Shown: in pieces, positions 16,942 through 25,739 of the stretch | Numbering within the stretch: the first letter of the stretch is position 1 | How the letters are laid out: each line of letters starts with the position of its first letter | NCBI RefSeq assembly: GCF_014904695.1 | Contig: NZ_JACXXN010000001.1 | Coordinates: 62,001 to 126,000, forward strand | From: Nostoc sp. MG11 | GTDB lineage: Bacteria > Cyanobacteriota > Cyanobacteriia > Cyanobacteriales > Nostocaceae | Length of the DNA stretch: 64,000 nucleotides | Direction of reading: 5' to 3' | The notes under the pieces: model-generated | Seen by the model: the letters and a program-made list of their open reading frames with translations, nothing else | What the model was told of the DNA's origin: nothing | The model's database searches: none | Position numbers and translations under genes: made by a program

Positions 16942-17553
16942 TTACTCTTGTGTAATACTAATATGTCTCGGCTGAGCTTTGACTCGTTCTATCCAAGCTT
17001 GGATAGCAGGAAATTGTGTCAAATCAAACCCACCTTCATCAGCTACATGAGTGTAAGCAAACAAGGCAATATCAGCAATAGTGTAACGATCTCCCACAAA
17101 AAAAATGTGAGAGGTTAAATGGTTTTCCATCAAGCTAAGTGCTGCATAACCCGGTTTACGTTTTTGCTCTATAGCTTCACGATATTCTTCAGCTTTACCC
17201 AAAATTGAAATCCAAAATCTTGAGGTAGCAATAAAAGGTTCATGGCTAGATTGTTCAAAAAACAACCATTGCAGCACTTGCGATCGCGAAAAGCGGTCGT
17301 AAGGTAAAAATTCTGTGCATTCACTTAGATACACCAATATGGCATTTGATTCAGCCAAGTATTTCCCTGGTTCAATTTCCAAAGTTGGTATCTTCCCGTT
17401 AGGATTTTTACTTAAAAATTCTGGTGTTTTAGTCTCGCCTTTCAAGATGTTAACTTCTACCCTATCAAAGGGCATACCCAGTTGTGTCAATAAAAGACGT
17501 ATCTTATAACCATTCCCAGAAGGTAAAAAATCGTACAAACGCAGCGTTTCCAT
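16942..17553 (-). CDS. Glutathione S-transferase family protein
   Basis: 203 residues. N-terminal thioredoxin-like domain: LRLYDFLPSGNGYKIRLLLTQLGMPFD with a Ser in the active-site position, then KNPNGKIPTLEI (cis-Pro) and LAESNAILVYLSE (the glutathione-binding Glu-Ser). The C-terminal helical domain has FFVGDRYTIADIALFAYTH, the N-capping box. It would conjugate or reduce with glutathione in the cytoplasm. Substrate unknown. Convergent with the preceding gene. Confidence 0.9.
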   Translation of the reverse strand: METLRLYDFLPSGNGYKIRLLLTQLGMPFDRVEVNILKGETKTPEFLSKNPNGKIPTLEIEPGKYLAESNAILVYLSECTEFLPYDRFSRSQVLQWLFFEQSSHEPFIATSRFWISILGKAEEYREAIEQKRKPGYAALSLMENHLTSHIFFVGDRYTIADIALFAYTHVADEGGFDLTQFPAIQAWIERVKAQPRHISITQE

Positions 17554-17752
17554 GCCAAAAGTATGTGAGGAATATGTTGAGAATTAAGGGTTCAAAATAC
17601 AATATCTTACCAAATGATTTTCAAAAAACCGGATATTTTCTTATATTTTAGTTTCTGAGTGCAACGCATAATTATCTGCAAAAATAAAAAAAATTATTAT
17701 TTATTTTCGGTAATTAGATGTTTAATTTTAGTCAGTGGTTGAGAATAAAAGT

Positions 17753-18430
17753 ATGTGTGGAAGATTTACTTTAAACCAGCCAGCAACGGCTTTAGCCCAT
17801 ATTTTCCATGTTCAGCAAGTTCTGGATTTAGCAGCCGAATATAACATTGCACCTACGCAAATGGTGGCAACAGTGTTACATAAACTTGATAGTGATAAGC
17901 GGGAATTTCAGCAATTACGTTGGGGATTAATTCCCTCATGGGCGAAAGATTCAGGAATAGGAGCGAAACTGATCAATGCTAGGGCGGAAACTGTTGCCGA
18001 AAAACCGTCTTTTCGGTCAGCTTTTAAGCACCGACGCTGTTTAGTGCTAGCTGACGGCTTTTATGAATGGCAAAGGCAACAAGGTAAAAAACAGCCGTTT
18101 TATTTTCGTCTTCAAGATGGGCAACCTTTTGGCTTCGCGGGGTTGTGGGAGACTTGGCGAACGCCTTCCAATGAAGAAATAACTTCTTGTACAATTTTGA
18201 CAACGGCAGCTAATGAACTACTGCAACCTATCCACGATCGCATGCCAGTGATTTTAGAGCCACAAGATTACGATTTATGGCTAGATCCTCAAGTGCAAAC
18301 GCCCCAACCACTACAGCAACTATTGCGTCCCTATCCAGCACCAGCAATGACTGCTTACCCAGTTAGCACCCTAGTAAACAACCCTCGGCATAACAGTCCA
18401 GAATGCATCATGCCCATTAGTGGGGACTAG
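17753..18430 (+). CDS. SOS response-associated protein YedK/HMCES (SRAP) family
   Basis: 225 residues from the ATG at 17753. This start puts Cys at position 2 (MCGRFTL), the catalytic nucleophile of SRAP proteins, which crosslink to abasic sites in single-stranded DNA after removal of the Met. A GTG frame from 17735 would bury that Cys and is rejected. Further conserved parts: YNIAPTQ (Asn), LRWGLIPSWAKD, INARAETVAEKPSFR, ADGFYEWQ (Glu) and HDRMPVIL (His). It protects abasic DNA at replication forks. Confidence 0.93.
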   Translation: MCGRFTLNQPATALAHIFHVQQVLDLAAEYNIAPTQMVATVLHKLDSDKREFQQLRWGLIPSWAKDSGIGAKLINARAETVAEKPSFRSAFKHRRCLVLADGFYEWQRQQGKKQPFYFRLQDGQPFGFAGLWETWRTPSNEEITSCTILTTAANELLQPIHDRMPVILEPQDYDLWLDPQVQTPQPLQQLLRPYPAPAMTAYPVSTLVNNPRHNSPECIMPISGD

Positions 18431-18524
18431 ACTGGGGCTGTATACTATGGACTAGAGAAGAGTTTTTTCAATATCCAATACCCATCCCTAATCTTCAAAT
18501 AGCTACACAAACACAGAGGCACAT

Positions 18525-19046
18525 ATGCCAAGAACGCAAAAAAACGATAATTTTGTTGACAAATCCTTTACAGTGATGGCGGATATCATCCTGAAGATCC
18601 TGCCAGCAAACAAAAAAGCCAAAGAAGCATTTGTTTATTACCGAGATGGCATGTCAGCCCAGGCAGAAGGGGAATATGCTGAAGCATTGGAATACTATGA
18701 AGAAGCTCTAACACTAGAGGAAGACACCAATGATCGCGGTTATATTCTCTACAACATGGGGCTGATTTATGCCAGCAACGGCGACCACAGCAAGGCTTTA
18801 GAGTTGTATCATCAGGCAATCGAGTTAAACCCACGCTTACCCCAAGCCTTGAATAATATTGCTGTGATTTACCACTACCAAGGCGAAAGGGCTAAAGAAG
18901 CTGGGGATAATGACGGCGGCGAAGCTTTATTTGACCAAGCAGCAGACTATTGGATTAGAGCTATTCGCATGGCTCCCAACAACTACATCGAAGCTCAAAA
19001 CTGGTTGAAAACCACTGGGCGATCGCAAATTGACGTATTCTTTTAG
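18525..19046 (+). CDS. ycf3: Photosystem I assembly protein Ycf3
   Basis: 173 residues, normal length. The N terminus [62 protein letters not shown] is highly conserved between cyanobacteria and plastids. Three tetratricopeptide repeats (about 35-68, 72-105 and 120-155) form the scaffold, which binds PsaA/PsaD during photosystem I assembly at the thylakoid. Heptamer repeats follow, then gatC on the same strand. Confidence 0.96.
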   Translation: MPRTQKNDNFVDKSFTVMADIILKILPANKKAKEAFVYYRDGMSAQAEGEYAEALEYYEEALTLEEDTNDRGYILYNMGLIYASNGDHSKALELYHQAIELNPRLPQALNNIAVIYHYQGERAKEAGDNDGGEALFDQAADYWIRAIRMAPNNYIEAQNWLKTTGRSQIDVFF

Positions 19047-19155
19047 TCATCAGTCATTAGTCCTACCCTAAGGAAAGCCGCCCTTTGGGCGTCTATGTCA
19101 TTTACTAATGGATTAATGACTAATGACCAATGACCAATGACTAGTGACTAATGAC
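19040..19155. repeat. Heptameric repeats between ycf3 and gatC
   Basis: Runs of TAATGAC/CAATGAC/TAGTGAC heptamers (strongest at 19117-19155) plus a short hairpin (AAGCCGCCCTTTGGGCG). STRR-type sequence that reaches almost to the gatC start codon. Confidence 0.7.
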
Positions 19156-19160
19156 AATTT

Positions 19161-19451
19161 ATGATTGACCGTGAACAAGTTCGCAAAGTTGCTAATCTCG
19201 CTCGTTTAGAATTGACCCCAGAAGAAGAGGAACAATTCACTTCTCAGCTAGGAAATATTCTAGATTATGTCCAACAGATGAATGAGCTTGACGTCAGTAA
19301 TGTTACCCCGACAACAAGGGCTATTGATGTCAGTAACGTTACTAGAGACGATGAATTACAACCATATCCCGATAGAGAAGCAATCCTTAACAGTGCGCCT
19401 GAACAAGAAGGCGAATTTTTCAAAGTACCAAAAATTCTCAACGCTGAGTAG
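19161..19451 (+). CDS. gatC: Asp/Glu-tRNA amidotransferase subunit C
   Basis: 96 residues, standard for GatC. The N terminus [40 protein letters not shown] and the C-terminal [23 protein letters not shown] are the signature. GatC holds GatA and GatB together in the complex that turns Glu-tRNA(Gln) into Gln-tRNA(Gln), needed because cyanobacteria lack a glutaminyl-tRNA synthetase. gatA and gatB are not adjacent, as is normal in cyanobacteria. Heptamer repeats reach to five bases before the start, so the upstream ribosome-binding region is unusual. Confidence 0.95.
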   Translation: MIDREQVRKVANLARLELTPEEEEQFTSQLGNILDYVQQMNELDVSNVTPTTRAIDVSNVTRDDELQPYPDREAILNSAPEQEGEFFKVPKILNAE

Positions 19452-19531
19452 TCAATAGTCCAAAGTTTAAATATTGACCATTGACCAAATAATTATTAAT
19501 TCATATAGCGGTTTTCACCTAGTGAGGTACT

Positions 19532-19582
19532 AGCGAAAATTTCTGCGGGAGAGGAACCCGCCTACAGAGCTTTTCGCTAATT
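19532..19582. repeat. Imperfect inverted repeat in gatC-GST gap
   Basis: TAGCGAAAA...CTGCGGG pairs with CCCGCC...CTTTTCGCTA around an AGAGGAA centre, inside a gap that also has TTCATAA/AATTATT repeats. Looks like a small degenerate mobile repeat; no gene. Confidence 0.45.
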
Positions 19583-19658
19583 GCAATTATGAATTAGTAA
19601 TTATTAATTATGAATTATTAGTTATGAATTATTTTGACTCTTGACCAAGGAGATAATT

Positions 19659-20627
19659 ATGGGTTTAGGAATCCTTAAAGATGGTCAGTGGATATCTCAA
19701 CGAGAGCAAGAAGACTCTAAAGGTAGATTTGTTCGACCATCAACAACTTTCCGCAATCAAATTACAACTGATGTTTCTAGTGATTTTAAAGCTGAACCAG
19801 GGCGCTATCATTTGTATATTTCCTGGGCTTGTCCTTGGGCATGTCGCACTGCAATTATGCGCCAGTTGAAAGGGCTGGAAGATGTCATTGGTTTATCGGT
19901 AGTTGCTGCGGAAATTGATCAAAATAGCTGGGAATTTACCGATGAACCAGGGAGCATTCCTGATACGGTCAATGGCACTCAGTATCTATGGCAACTTTAT
20001 TTAAAGGCTGATTCTAACTACAGTGGACGAGTGACAGTTCCAGTTTTGTGGGATACTCAAAAACGAACAATAGTTAATAACGAATCCCGCGAAATCATTC
20101 GGATGCTCGATACAGAATTCAATGCTTTAGCTAAACAAAATATTAGCTTTTATCCAGAACATTTACAAAAAAGAATTGATGAAACGATTGATGCAATTTA
20201 TCAACCAATAAATAACGGTGTGTATCGTGCGGGCTTTGCTACTACTCAGTCAGCTTATGATGAAGCTGTAACGGAATTATTTGCGGCTCTTGACCACTGG
20301 GAAAAAGTATTAGGAAATCAGCGCTATCTTTGCGGAAATCAAATTACAGAAGCGGACTGGTGTATGTTTACTACCTTGTTCCGCTTCGATGTAGTTTATT
20401 ATGTGCATTTTAAATGCAACTTACGTCGGATTGTAGATTATCCCAATCTGTGGAATTATCTCAAAGAACTCTATCAGCTGCCGGGAGTTAAGGAAACTTG
20501 CAACCTTGACCATATCAAACGACATTATTACAGAAGCCATCCCCAAGTTAATCCAACTCGGATTGTGCCAAAAGGGCCGCTGATTGATTTTGACGCACCA
20601 CATAATCGTGAGCAAATTAGTGCATAA
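19659..20627 (+). CDS. Glutathionyl-hydroquinone reductase (YqjG/ECM4-type GST)
   Basis: 322 residues from the ATG at 19659, which has AAGGAG seven bases upstream; a longer frame from 19641 lacks one. The motif SWACPWACRTAIMRQLKGLED gives the catalytic Cys in CPWACR (CPWAHR in E. coli YqjG), followed by TVPVLWDTQKRTIVNNESREIIRML (glutathione binding) and ADWCMFTTLFRFDVVYYVHFKCN. These xi-class enzymes reduce glutathionyl-quinones using glutathione. Length fits the family (about 320-330). Confidence 0.93.
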   Translation: MGLGILKDGQWISQREQEDSKGRFVRPSTTFRNQITTDVSSDFKAEPGRYHLYISWACPWACRTAIMRQLKGLEDVIGLSVVAAEIDQNSWEFTDEPGSIPDTVNGTQYLWQLYLKADSNYSGRVTVPVLWDTQKRTIVNNESREIIRMLDTEFNALAKQNISFYPEHLQKRIDETIDAIYQPINNGVYRAGFATTQSAYDEAVTELFAALDHWEKVLGNQRYLCGNQITEADWCMFTTLFRFDVVYYVHFKCNLRRIVDYPNLWNYLKELYQLPGVKETCNLDHIKRHYYRSHPQVNPTRIVPKGPLIDFDAPHNREQISA

Positions 20628-20856
20628 GCATAATTTGTATTGCGCTTAATTAGTTTTAAATTCAACCTCAAATTTCTACCGTTTTACGTGAGCTCAGTAG
20701 GCCATTTAGTCATTTGAAATGCGTCAGATTAGGATAATCTTCTTTGATTTATGACTCACGGCTTACAACCTATTGGTCACGCTTAGCTTCACTCTGATTT
20801 TTATACTTTGAGCTGTGTCTTGTCGGTTGTGCGATCGCACTACCTCGATATTCAGA

Positions 20857-21570
20857 CTATGAAATAGGTTGCACATTCATTTCTAATTGCCACACTGCAA
20901 CTGGTTTTTCCCAAGCTTCCTCCCATTTTTGAGCAATAAGTGGTTTGGCTGTTTGCCCCATTTGCCATCCCTTGGCGATCGCGCCCAGAAGTGGAGATAA
21001 GACTTCAGGTTGGAACAGCGTGATGCTAATCAAGGCATTGGCGATCAGCATACTTGCAAGCGGTAGCTGAAACTGTGCCAGGTAGAAGGCTTGCAAACCA
21101 ATTTCACCGATTTCACTGGTGTCGAATCCGGTAATAATGTGCCAAATATCGTGGGTTTGTTGCCAGCGATTTTCAACATAACTGGTATCCGAATCAATTT
21201 CGACTTCAGCCGCCAATGTCTGAAAACCTGACTGTTTCAAACTGCTAGCATAGGTGTAGCCCAACGAGTCCTTGGGATACTGCAACAGGGCTTCCAAATC
21301 ATGCGGGGGAGCCATATAGCGTTCTGCAATTATTTCAGCGACTTCTGGTTTTACCTTCATTGCTTCAACGGCAACATGGAAAGCATGAGTGTTAACCAAA
21401 CCAGTGCTCAACTTTCCAACTGCACCCAGATTTCCACTGTCGTCGATCAGCAGCGTCAAGAATGCTTTTGTTGCTTTTAACATCCGAAAAAAGTTTTTGG
21501 CGATTGCCCACATCTGTCCGCTCGTATTACCTTTGACTGGTTGCAAATACTCGGAATTCATAGACTGCAT
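20857..21570 (-). CDS. Coq4-like protein
   Basis: 237 residues from an ATG with GGAGGT six bases upstream. The block RWQQTHDIWHIITGFDTSEIGEIGLQAFYLAQ carries the HDxxH zinc-type motif and following Glu of Coq4, the ubiquinone-synthesis scaffold or C1-decarboxylase/hydroxylase of eukaryotes and some bacteria. Cyanobacteria make plastoquinone rather than ubiquinone, so the substrate here is unknown; related bacterial members act on other quinones or lipids. It is divergent from a TetR-family gene with two palindromic operators in the 100-base gap, so it is probably that regulator's target. Confidence 0.82.
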   Translation of the reverse strand: MQSMNSEYLQPVKGNTSGQMWAIAKNFFRMLKATKAFLTLLIDDSGNLGAVGKLSTGLVNTHAFHVAVEAMKVKPEVAEIIAERYMAPPHDLEALLQYPKDSLGYTYASSLKQSGFQTLAAEVEIDSDTSYVENRWQQTHDIWHIITGFDTSEIGEIGLQAFYLAQFQLPLASMLIANALISITLFQPEVLSPLLGAIAKGWQMGQTAKPLIAQKWEEAWEKPVAVWQLEMNVQPIS

Positions 21571-21606
21571 ATAATTACCTCCGCCAGGTGGAATTGAAGT
21601 AAGATA

Positions 21607-21645
21607 TGAACAATGTTCACATCTCTATAATATGAACATTGTTCA
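21607..21645. promoter_or_regulatory. Twin palindromic operators for the TetR-family regulator
   Basis: TGAACAATGTTCA at 21607-21619 and TGAACATTGTTCA at 21633-21645. The two 13-mers are exact reverse complements of each other and each is a palindrome about its central base; their centres are 26 bases apart, close to two and a half helical turns. They lie between the divergent coq4-like and tetR starts (37 and 26 bases away), the expected place for autoregulation and repression of both genes. Confidence 0.85.
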
Positions 21646-21670
21646 CTTTTTGCAAGGATGATTTTTGGCG

Positions 21671-22303
21671 ATGGTAAATGATCTTCAAAAGCCAGCAAAA
21701 ATGCGGCGGCAACCAAAGCAGGTACGCAGCCAGGAGCGCGTCCAATATATCCTTAGTGTTGCCGAGCAGCTATTTATCGAACGTGGCTACGATCAGACCA
21801 CAACAAGAGCGATCGCAACTCATGCAGAAGTACCCATTGGCTCGCTCTACCAGTTCTTCCCTGACAAAGAAGCGATTCTTAAAGCTTTGGCAAATCATTA
21901 CTTTGAGCAGGAATATCACCTGTTTGTAGAACTTCATACCGAACTAGCAGAAGCCCCAATTGCGGTCTATGCTGAGCGCATGGTTGATGCTTTTGACCAG
22001 TTTGCAACCGATCATCCCGGTTATCGTGCGGTATTAGAACAATTGATCGATCTGATGGTAGTAGCAGATATCAATACCCTAGATACTTACGACCCACAGA
22101 TTATTAAAGAACTTGCTCATTTTTTAGAACAGCGAAACCCATCTTTAGATAGAGCAAAGTGTGAATTAATTGCCACAACTATTGTGAAAGCTGTCAACGA
22201 GTTGCTATGGCTCTCTCTTACCCGTGATCAAATCTTCCGCGAACAACTCCTAGCAGAAACGAAAACATTGATTACAGCATACCTGCAAGCCTACCAAATT
22301 TAG
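21671..22303 (+). CDS. TetR/AcrR-family transcriptional regulator
   Basis: 210 residues from the ATG at 21671; a TTG in frame at 21665 is a weaker choice. N-terminal helix-turn-helix: RVQYILSVAEQLFIERGYDQTTTRAIATHAEVPIGSLYQFFPDKEAILKALANHYF (about 22-77), a standard TetR DNA-binding domain. The C-terminal ligand domain (about 80-205) resembles the TetR_C group of bacterial regulators for lipophilic compounds. Twin palindromes in the divergent promoter are its likely sites, and the Coq4-like gene its likely target. Ligand unknown. Confidence 0.92.
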   Translation: MVNDLQKPAKMRRQPKQVRSQERVQYILSVAEQLFIERGYDQTTTRAIATHAEVPIGSLYQFFPDKEAILKALANHYFEQEYHLFVELHTELAEAPIAVYAERMVDAFDQFATDHPGYRAVLEQLIDLMVVADINTLDTYDPQIIKELAHFLEQRNPSLDRAKCELIATTIVKAVNELLWLSLTRDQIFREQLLAETKTLITAYLQAYQI

Positions 22304-22351
22304 GCACTACCCATACAATTTTGAAAAAAGAATGCGACAGATAGACCACTG

Positions 22352-22378
22352 TAGAGACGTTGCATTGCAACGTCTCTA
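22352..22378. repeat. Perfect 13-bp palindrome downstream of tetR
   Basis: TAGAGACGTTGCA and its exact complement around a single T. This type of word (GTAGAGACGTTGCA...) is a common dispersed Nostoc palindrome. It may work as a transcript end. Confidence 0.6.
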
Positions 22379-22596
22379 GATTTAGCGAGTTTTTATGAGA
22401 ATAAATGCCTAAAGATTCATTTTTCTCAATAAAATTGTTTATTGATGCTGAAAGTAAATATCGAGTTATGTCTAGAATTAAGGATTAAATTATCAGATTT
22501 ACACAAAAAATTTGAATACTTAAATAATTCATAAGTAAGTTTAAGATTTGCAGTAAATTGAATAACATAGAGAAAATATGCGGTTAAAGGTATTAA

Positions 22597-22971
22597 ATGG
22601 AGCCATTACAGAAGCAGATTATGACGTTGAGCCATAAACTGGATGCCCTCTACCAAATGATTGAGCAACTTGAAACAAAAGTTTCTCAAGCTTTATCAGA
22701 GTGTTCCTTAGCAAAAACACAACAAAGGGATAATTATCAGGAAAATAGTGAGGCTGGACGTTACCCTTTAAAGGGAAATATCAGTTCTAAGTCAGATTTA
22801 GAACACAAGGATGTATTGACAGATGGTATTTATCTAGACTTGAATCGTCAAGCTGGAGATCAAAGCTTAACACCAGAAATTCAAATACAAAGACTGACAG
22901 CGCAATTAACAGCAGCATACAATCGCATTGCAGCCCTAGAAGAACAATTACTCAGAGAAAGAATTCACTAA
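22597..22971 (+). CDS. Hypothetical coiled-coil protein
   Basis: 124 residues, no named family recognised. Residues 1-40 (LQKQIMTLSHKLDALYQMIEQLETKVSQALSE) and 88-122 (IQIQRLTAQLTAAYNRIAALEEQLLRERI) have heptad patterns of short coiled coils, joined by a polar linker. No membrane segment. Similar small coiled-coil proteins are common in filamentous cyanobacteria. A hairpin follows between it and the convergent cobT. Confidence 0.6.
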   Translation: MEPLQKQIMTLSHKLDALYQMIEQLETKVSQALSECSLAKTQQRDNYQENSEAGRYPLKGNISSKSDLEHKDVLTDGIYLDLNRQAGDQSLTPEIQIQRLTAQLTAAYNRIAALEEQLLRERIH

Positions 22972-22999
22972 TTAGTCAATAGTCAATATTTCAAAGATT

Positions 23000-23030
23000 T
23001 ACCGGAAGCTGTTTTAGTCCGGTAGTTTTG
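23000..23030. terminator. Hairpin between convergent genes
   Basis: TACCGGA (23000-23006) pairs with TCCGGTA (23018-23024), followed by GTTTTG. It fits a weak terminator for the coiled-coil gene, six bases before the cobT stop. Confidence 0.5.
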
Positions 23031-24203
23031 TTATTGGCTATTGACTAGACACAAACGTTCAAATTGGTTTTCAATGGCTGCCAAAAGTTGACTTTGCTGC
23101 CAATCGTAGCTAAGATGGGCGGCTATGCAAGCGGCTCCAGCGCCCATACCTTCTTTCACAAAGCCCTGCTCATAAGCTTGGAATTGAGGATAACGAGAAT
23201 CAGCAAAACTCAGTTGAGTTGCTAATAGAGGAGGAGTTCCTCCACTTTGAGTTAGGCTACTTTTGGCTAAGCTGAGGGCTAAATCAACCGTACCACCAGT
23301 AAGGTCTTCTGCTACCCAACGAGTTGTACCTACAACTACTTCTGTTGGTTGCCATGATAAAGAGTAAGCTTGAGCGATCGCACTCATCAAAGCATAAACC
23401 GCCAGCATTTGCGTCCCGCCAGCCAGCAAAACGCCACAACTACGACTAGCAGCGATCGCCATCCCAGCTACCACCACTTGCATCGGATCGCCCACTGCGG
23501 CAACAAGTTGTAGAGGATCTAAAGAATTTTGGATTTTGGATTTCGGATTTTGGAGATCTATCTTCCCCTCTGTTACTCTCATCTTCTCCAACCCCGCTTG
23601 TACTATCGCCCACTTTTGCGCGTGATTACAAACAGGATGGCTACTATTGACTTTTCCCGCTGCTTCTATACCCAAGCCAGTTAAAATCGCTAGGGCGGTT
23701 GTAGTGCCTCCAACGACGCACTCACCTAAGACCAAATATCCTTGTTGAATATTGCTAGCAAGGCTTTCTCCCCACAGTAATCCTTGCTCTAACAAATGGC
23801 GTACCGTTGTTAATTCCATAGCAGCGCCTTCACTTAAACACCTAGCAGGAGTGCCACCCAAATCAATTGCTGGCACAGCAGGAGATTGAGGTAAACCAGC
23901 ATTAAATAAATAAACTGGTATCTTGAATGCCTCAACAACAGCGCGAGAAATCAGCACAGGCGAAGCCCCCGCCGCCAGTGGTGGAAGGGGATATTGAGGC
24001 TTTCGTGCAGAACCGTAATACAAAAACTCGGCATCAGCACAAGCAGTATATTTGCGATCTTCAGGAGTTCGACCGGCGGCTGAAATTCCTGGAATCAAAC
24101 CAGTTGCAGTAAATCCTAAAACGCAGGTAAATACAGGTAAACAACTGCGATGCCGTCGCAGCCATTCTTCACCCTGTTCTATTTGGGTATAAATACGAAT
24201 CAT
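23031..24203 (-). CDS. cobT: Nicotinate-nucleotide dimethylbenzimidazole phosphoribosyltransferase, cyanobacterial type
   Basis: 390 residues of the cyanobacterial/archaeal CobT type. It transfers the phosphoribosyl of nicotinate mononucleotide to the lower-ligand base in cobamide synthesis. Seen: GLIPGISAAGRTPEDRKYTACADAEFLYYG near the N terminus, YLVLGECVVGGTTTALAILTGLGIEAAGKVNSSHP in the middle (Gly-rich nucleotide loop) and VAAVGDPMQVVVAGMAIAASRSCGVLLAGGTQMLAVYAL. Odd: near residues 214-228 the reading KIDLQNPKSKIQNSLDPL is encoded by four tandem copies of a TTTTGGA heptamer (23527-23554), the same STRR that fills gaps elsewhere, inserted without breaking the frame. Confidence 0.88.
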   Translation of the reverse strand: MIRIYTQIEQGEEWLRRHRSCLPVFTCVLGFTATGLIPGISAAGRTPEDRKYTACADAEFLYYGSARKPQYPLPPLAAGASPVLISRAVVEAFKIPVYLFNAGLPQSPAVPAIDLGGTPARCLSEGAAMELTTVRHLLEQGLLWGESLASNIQQGYLVLGECVVGGTTTALAILTGLGIEAAGKVNSSHPVCNHAQKWAIVQAGLEKMRVTEGKIDLQNPKSKIQNSLDPLQLVAAVGDPMQVVVAGMAIAASRSCGVLLAGGTQMLAVYALMSAIAQAYSLSWQPTEVVVGTTRWVAEDLTGGTVDLALSLAKSSLTQSGGTPPLLATQLSFADSRYPQFQAYEQGFVKEGMGAGAACIAAHLSYDWQQSQLLAAIENQFERLCLVNSQ

Positions 24204-24282
24204 AAGTTAAGGGTCAAGGGTTAAGGGTCAAGGGTCAAAGTTAGCTACTCTGGACTTTTGACTTTTGACTCTGGACTTTGGA

Positions 24283-25023
24283 CTAACCTTCATAATCCAT
24301 GAGGACTTGTACCCAATTTGGCGGGCGAGGAATGGGATTTCCCAAGCGATCAAAAAGTAGCCATGCTGCTAGGTGTACCACAAATAGGTAAACAAAGTTG
24401 TTGAGTATGATTAAAGCGATCGCGCCTACTTGAATTAAAAATACACTAGGACTCGCTAATAAACCTAGCTTCAGAAATATCCACTCGATGAATTCCGTCA
24501 CCTGGGTAATCAAATAAATCCACAGGTCTTCACCCGACAACACAGACAGCAACCATAGCCGAAAAAAGACCCCTAAAGTACCTAGCAGCGTACCCAAGAT
24601 GATGGAAACAATCCAGGGAACACGACGACGATACCAAGTCGCCCCCAAAAGCACACCCATAAACCCAAAGGGCATGATAAATAGTAAACTACGAAATGGC
24701 CCCATCAGTACTGCCAGCAGTAGCCCAGAGGTGAGAGCTGCCATCCATGCCGCTCGTTTACCCCAACGCAGATAAACTAGAGCGATCGGTATTGGAAAAA
24801 AGATCCGTAATAATGGGCCCAGCGGAAAATAGAAATTAATAAACCAAATCAAGCTAGCAGTACTAGCTAAAAATGCTGTTTCCACCATTCTTAAGGGCGC
24901 ATCCGATTTTAATTGGGGATGCGTCAACTGCGCTTGTGTATCTGACCATTGATTTAGGGAAGCTTGGGATTCAGTCGATGGATCTTTCTCCGGCTCATCT
25001 GGCAGAGAATCTAAAATGCTCAT
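24283..25023 (-). CDS. DUF2232 membrane protein
   Basis: 246 residues from the ATG at 25023; the frame extends to 25080 but that would overlap the Crp/Fnr gene by 43 bases. After a 55-residue acidic N terminus (residues 1-60), about seven membrane helices follow, with FYFPLGPLLRIFFPIPIALVYLRWGKRAAWMAALTSGLLLAVLMGPFRSLLFIMPFGFMGVLLGATW, the DUF2232/YybS-like core seen in ECF-transporter-like membrane proteins. Function unknown. It starts 14 bases after the Crp/Fnr stop and is probably cotranscribed. Confidence 0.78.
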   Translation of the reverse strand: MSILDSLPDEPEKDPSTESQASLNQWSDTQAQLTHPQLKSDAPLRMVETAFLASTASLIWFINFYFPLGPLLRIFFPIPIALVYLRWGKRAAWMAALTSGLLLAVLMGPFRSLLFIMPFGFMGVLLGATWYRRRVPWIVSIILGTLLGTLGVFFRLWLLSVLSGEDLWIYLITQVTEFIEWIFLKLGLLASPSVFLIQVGAIALIILNNFVYLFVVHLAAWLLFDRLGNPIPRPPNWVQVLMDYEG

Positions 25024-25037
25024 ATTCTGACAAGTTG

Positions 25038-25739
25038 TTAAACTATCATTCTTTCCAAAGCTGACAAATCGGGAATACAAATAGTGTCCGGATCCCGTTT
25101 AATCAACCCTTTTTTTTCTAATCTTGTCAATACTCGTGTCACTGTTTCCCGCGCCAATCCACTCAAACTACTCAATTCTCGGTGAGGTAAATTAGGAATT
25201 TCGGTGCCTGTATGCCCTTTTTTTCCTTGACCTTCTGCCAAAAATAGTAATGTGTCTGCCACCCGCGATTGGCTATCAGATTCCCGCAACCGCAAGCGGC
25301 GATTTACTTGCCGCAAACGTCGTGCCATCAGTTGCGATAATCGGACTCCCGCCAAGGGTTCTATTTGAAGTAACTTGACAAAATCCTGAGCAGGCATACT
25401 ACCAATCACCGTAGGGGTAAGAGTAATTACATCGGTAGATCGAGGTACTTCATCTAAAGCCGCCATTTCACCAAATAATTCCCCCTTACCGAGAATATTC
25501 AGCGTTACCTCTTTGCCTTCCATGTTGTAGGTGCGAATTTTGACCCATCCATCCCCAATAAAATACACAGAACCACCCCAGTCATTTTCTAGCAGAATCA
25601 CTTGATTAGCTGGGTGAGTACGGGTAACAAGATGGGTCAGGGCTGGTTCCACAACAGCTTCGGGCAACCCTTGGAAAAAGGGAGCCGACGTGATCATCCA
25701 AGGATTAGCGGGTGCCTGCAAGCTATATCGGTCTTCCAT
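25038..25739 (-). CDS. Crp/Fnr-family transcriptional regulator
   Basis: 233 residues. The N-terminal cyclic-nucleotide-binding fold runs from about 20 to 140, with GKGELFGEMAALDEVPRSTDVITL, where Glu and Arg-Ser sit at the places used to bind cAMP phosphate in CRP, so ligand binding is possible. The C-terminal winged helix includes LPHRELSSLSGLARETVTRVLTRLEKKGLI (about 185-215). It is not NtcA, whose sequence differs. Target genes unknown. DUF2232 follows closely. A 1-kb gap lies upstream. Confidence 0.9.
   Translation of the reverse strand: MEDRYSLQAPANPWMITSAPFFQGLPEAVVEPALTHLVTRTHPANQVILLENDWGGSVYFIGDGWVKIRTYNMEGKEVTLNILGKGELFGEMAALDEVPRSTDVITLTPTVIGSMPAQDFVKLLQIEPLAGVRLSQLMARRLRQVNRRLRLRESDSQSRVADTLLFLAEGQGKKGHTGTEIPNLPHRELSSLSGLARETVTRVLTRLEKKGLIKRDPDTICIPDLSALERMIV

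Noticed and set aside
19117-19155. Closely spaced short repeats, checked as a possible CRISPR or attachment site
   Set aside because: Seven-base tandem units without spacers; typical STRR of filamentous cyanobacteria.
22352-22378. Perfect palindrome considered as a phage attachment site or second TetR operator
   Set aside because: It matches a widespread Nostoc palindrome type, has no integrase nearby, and does not resemble the TGAACAATGTTCA operators.
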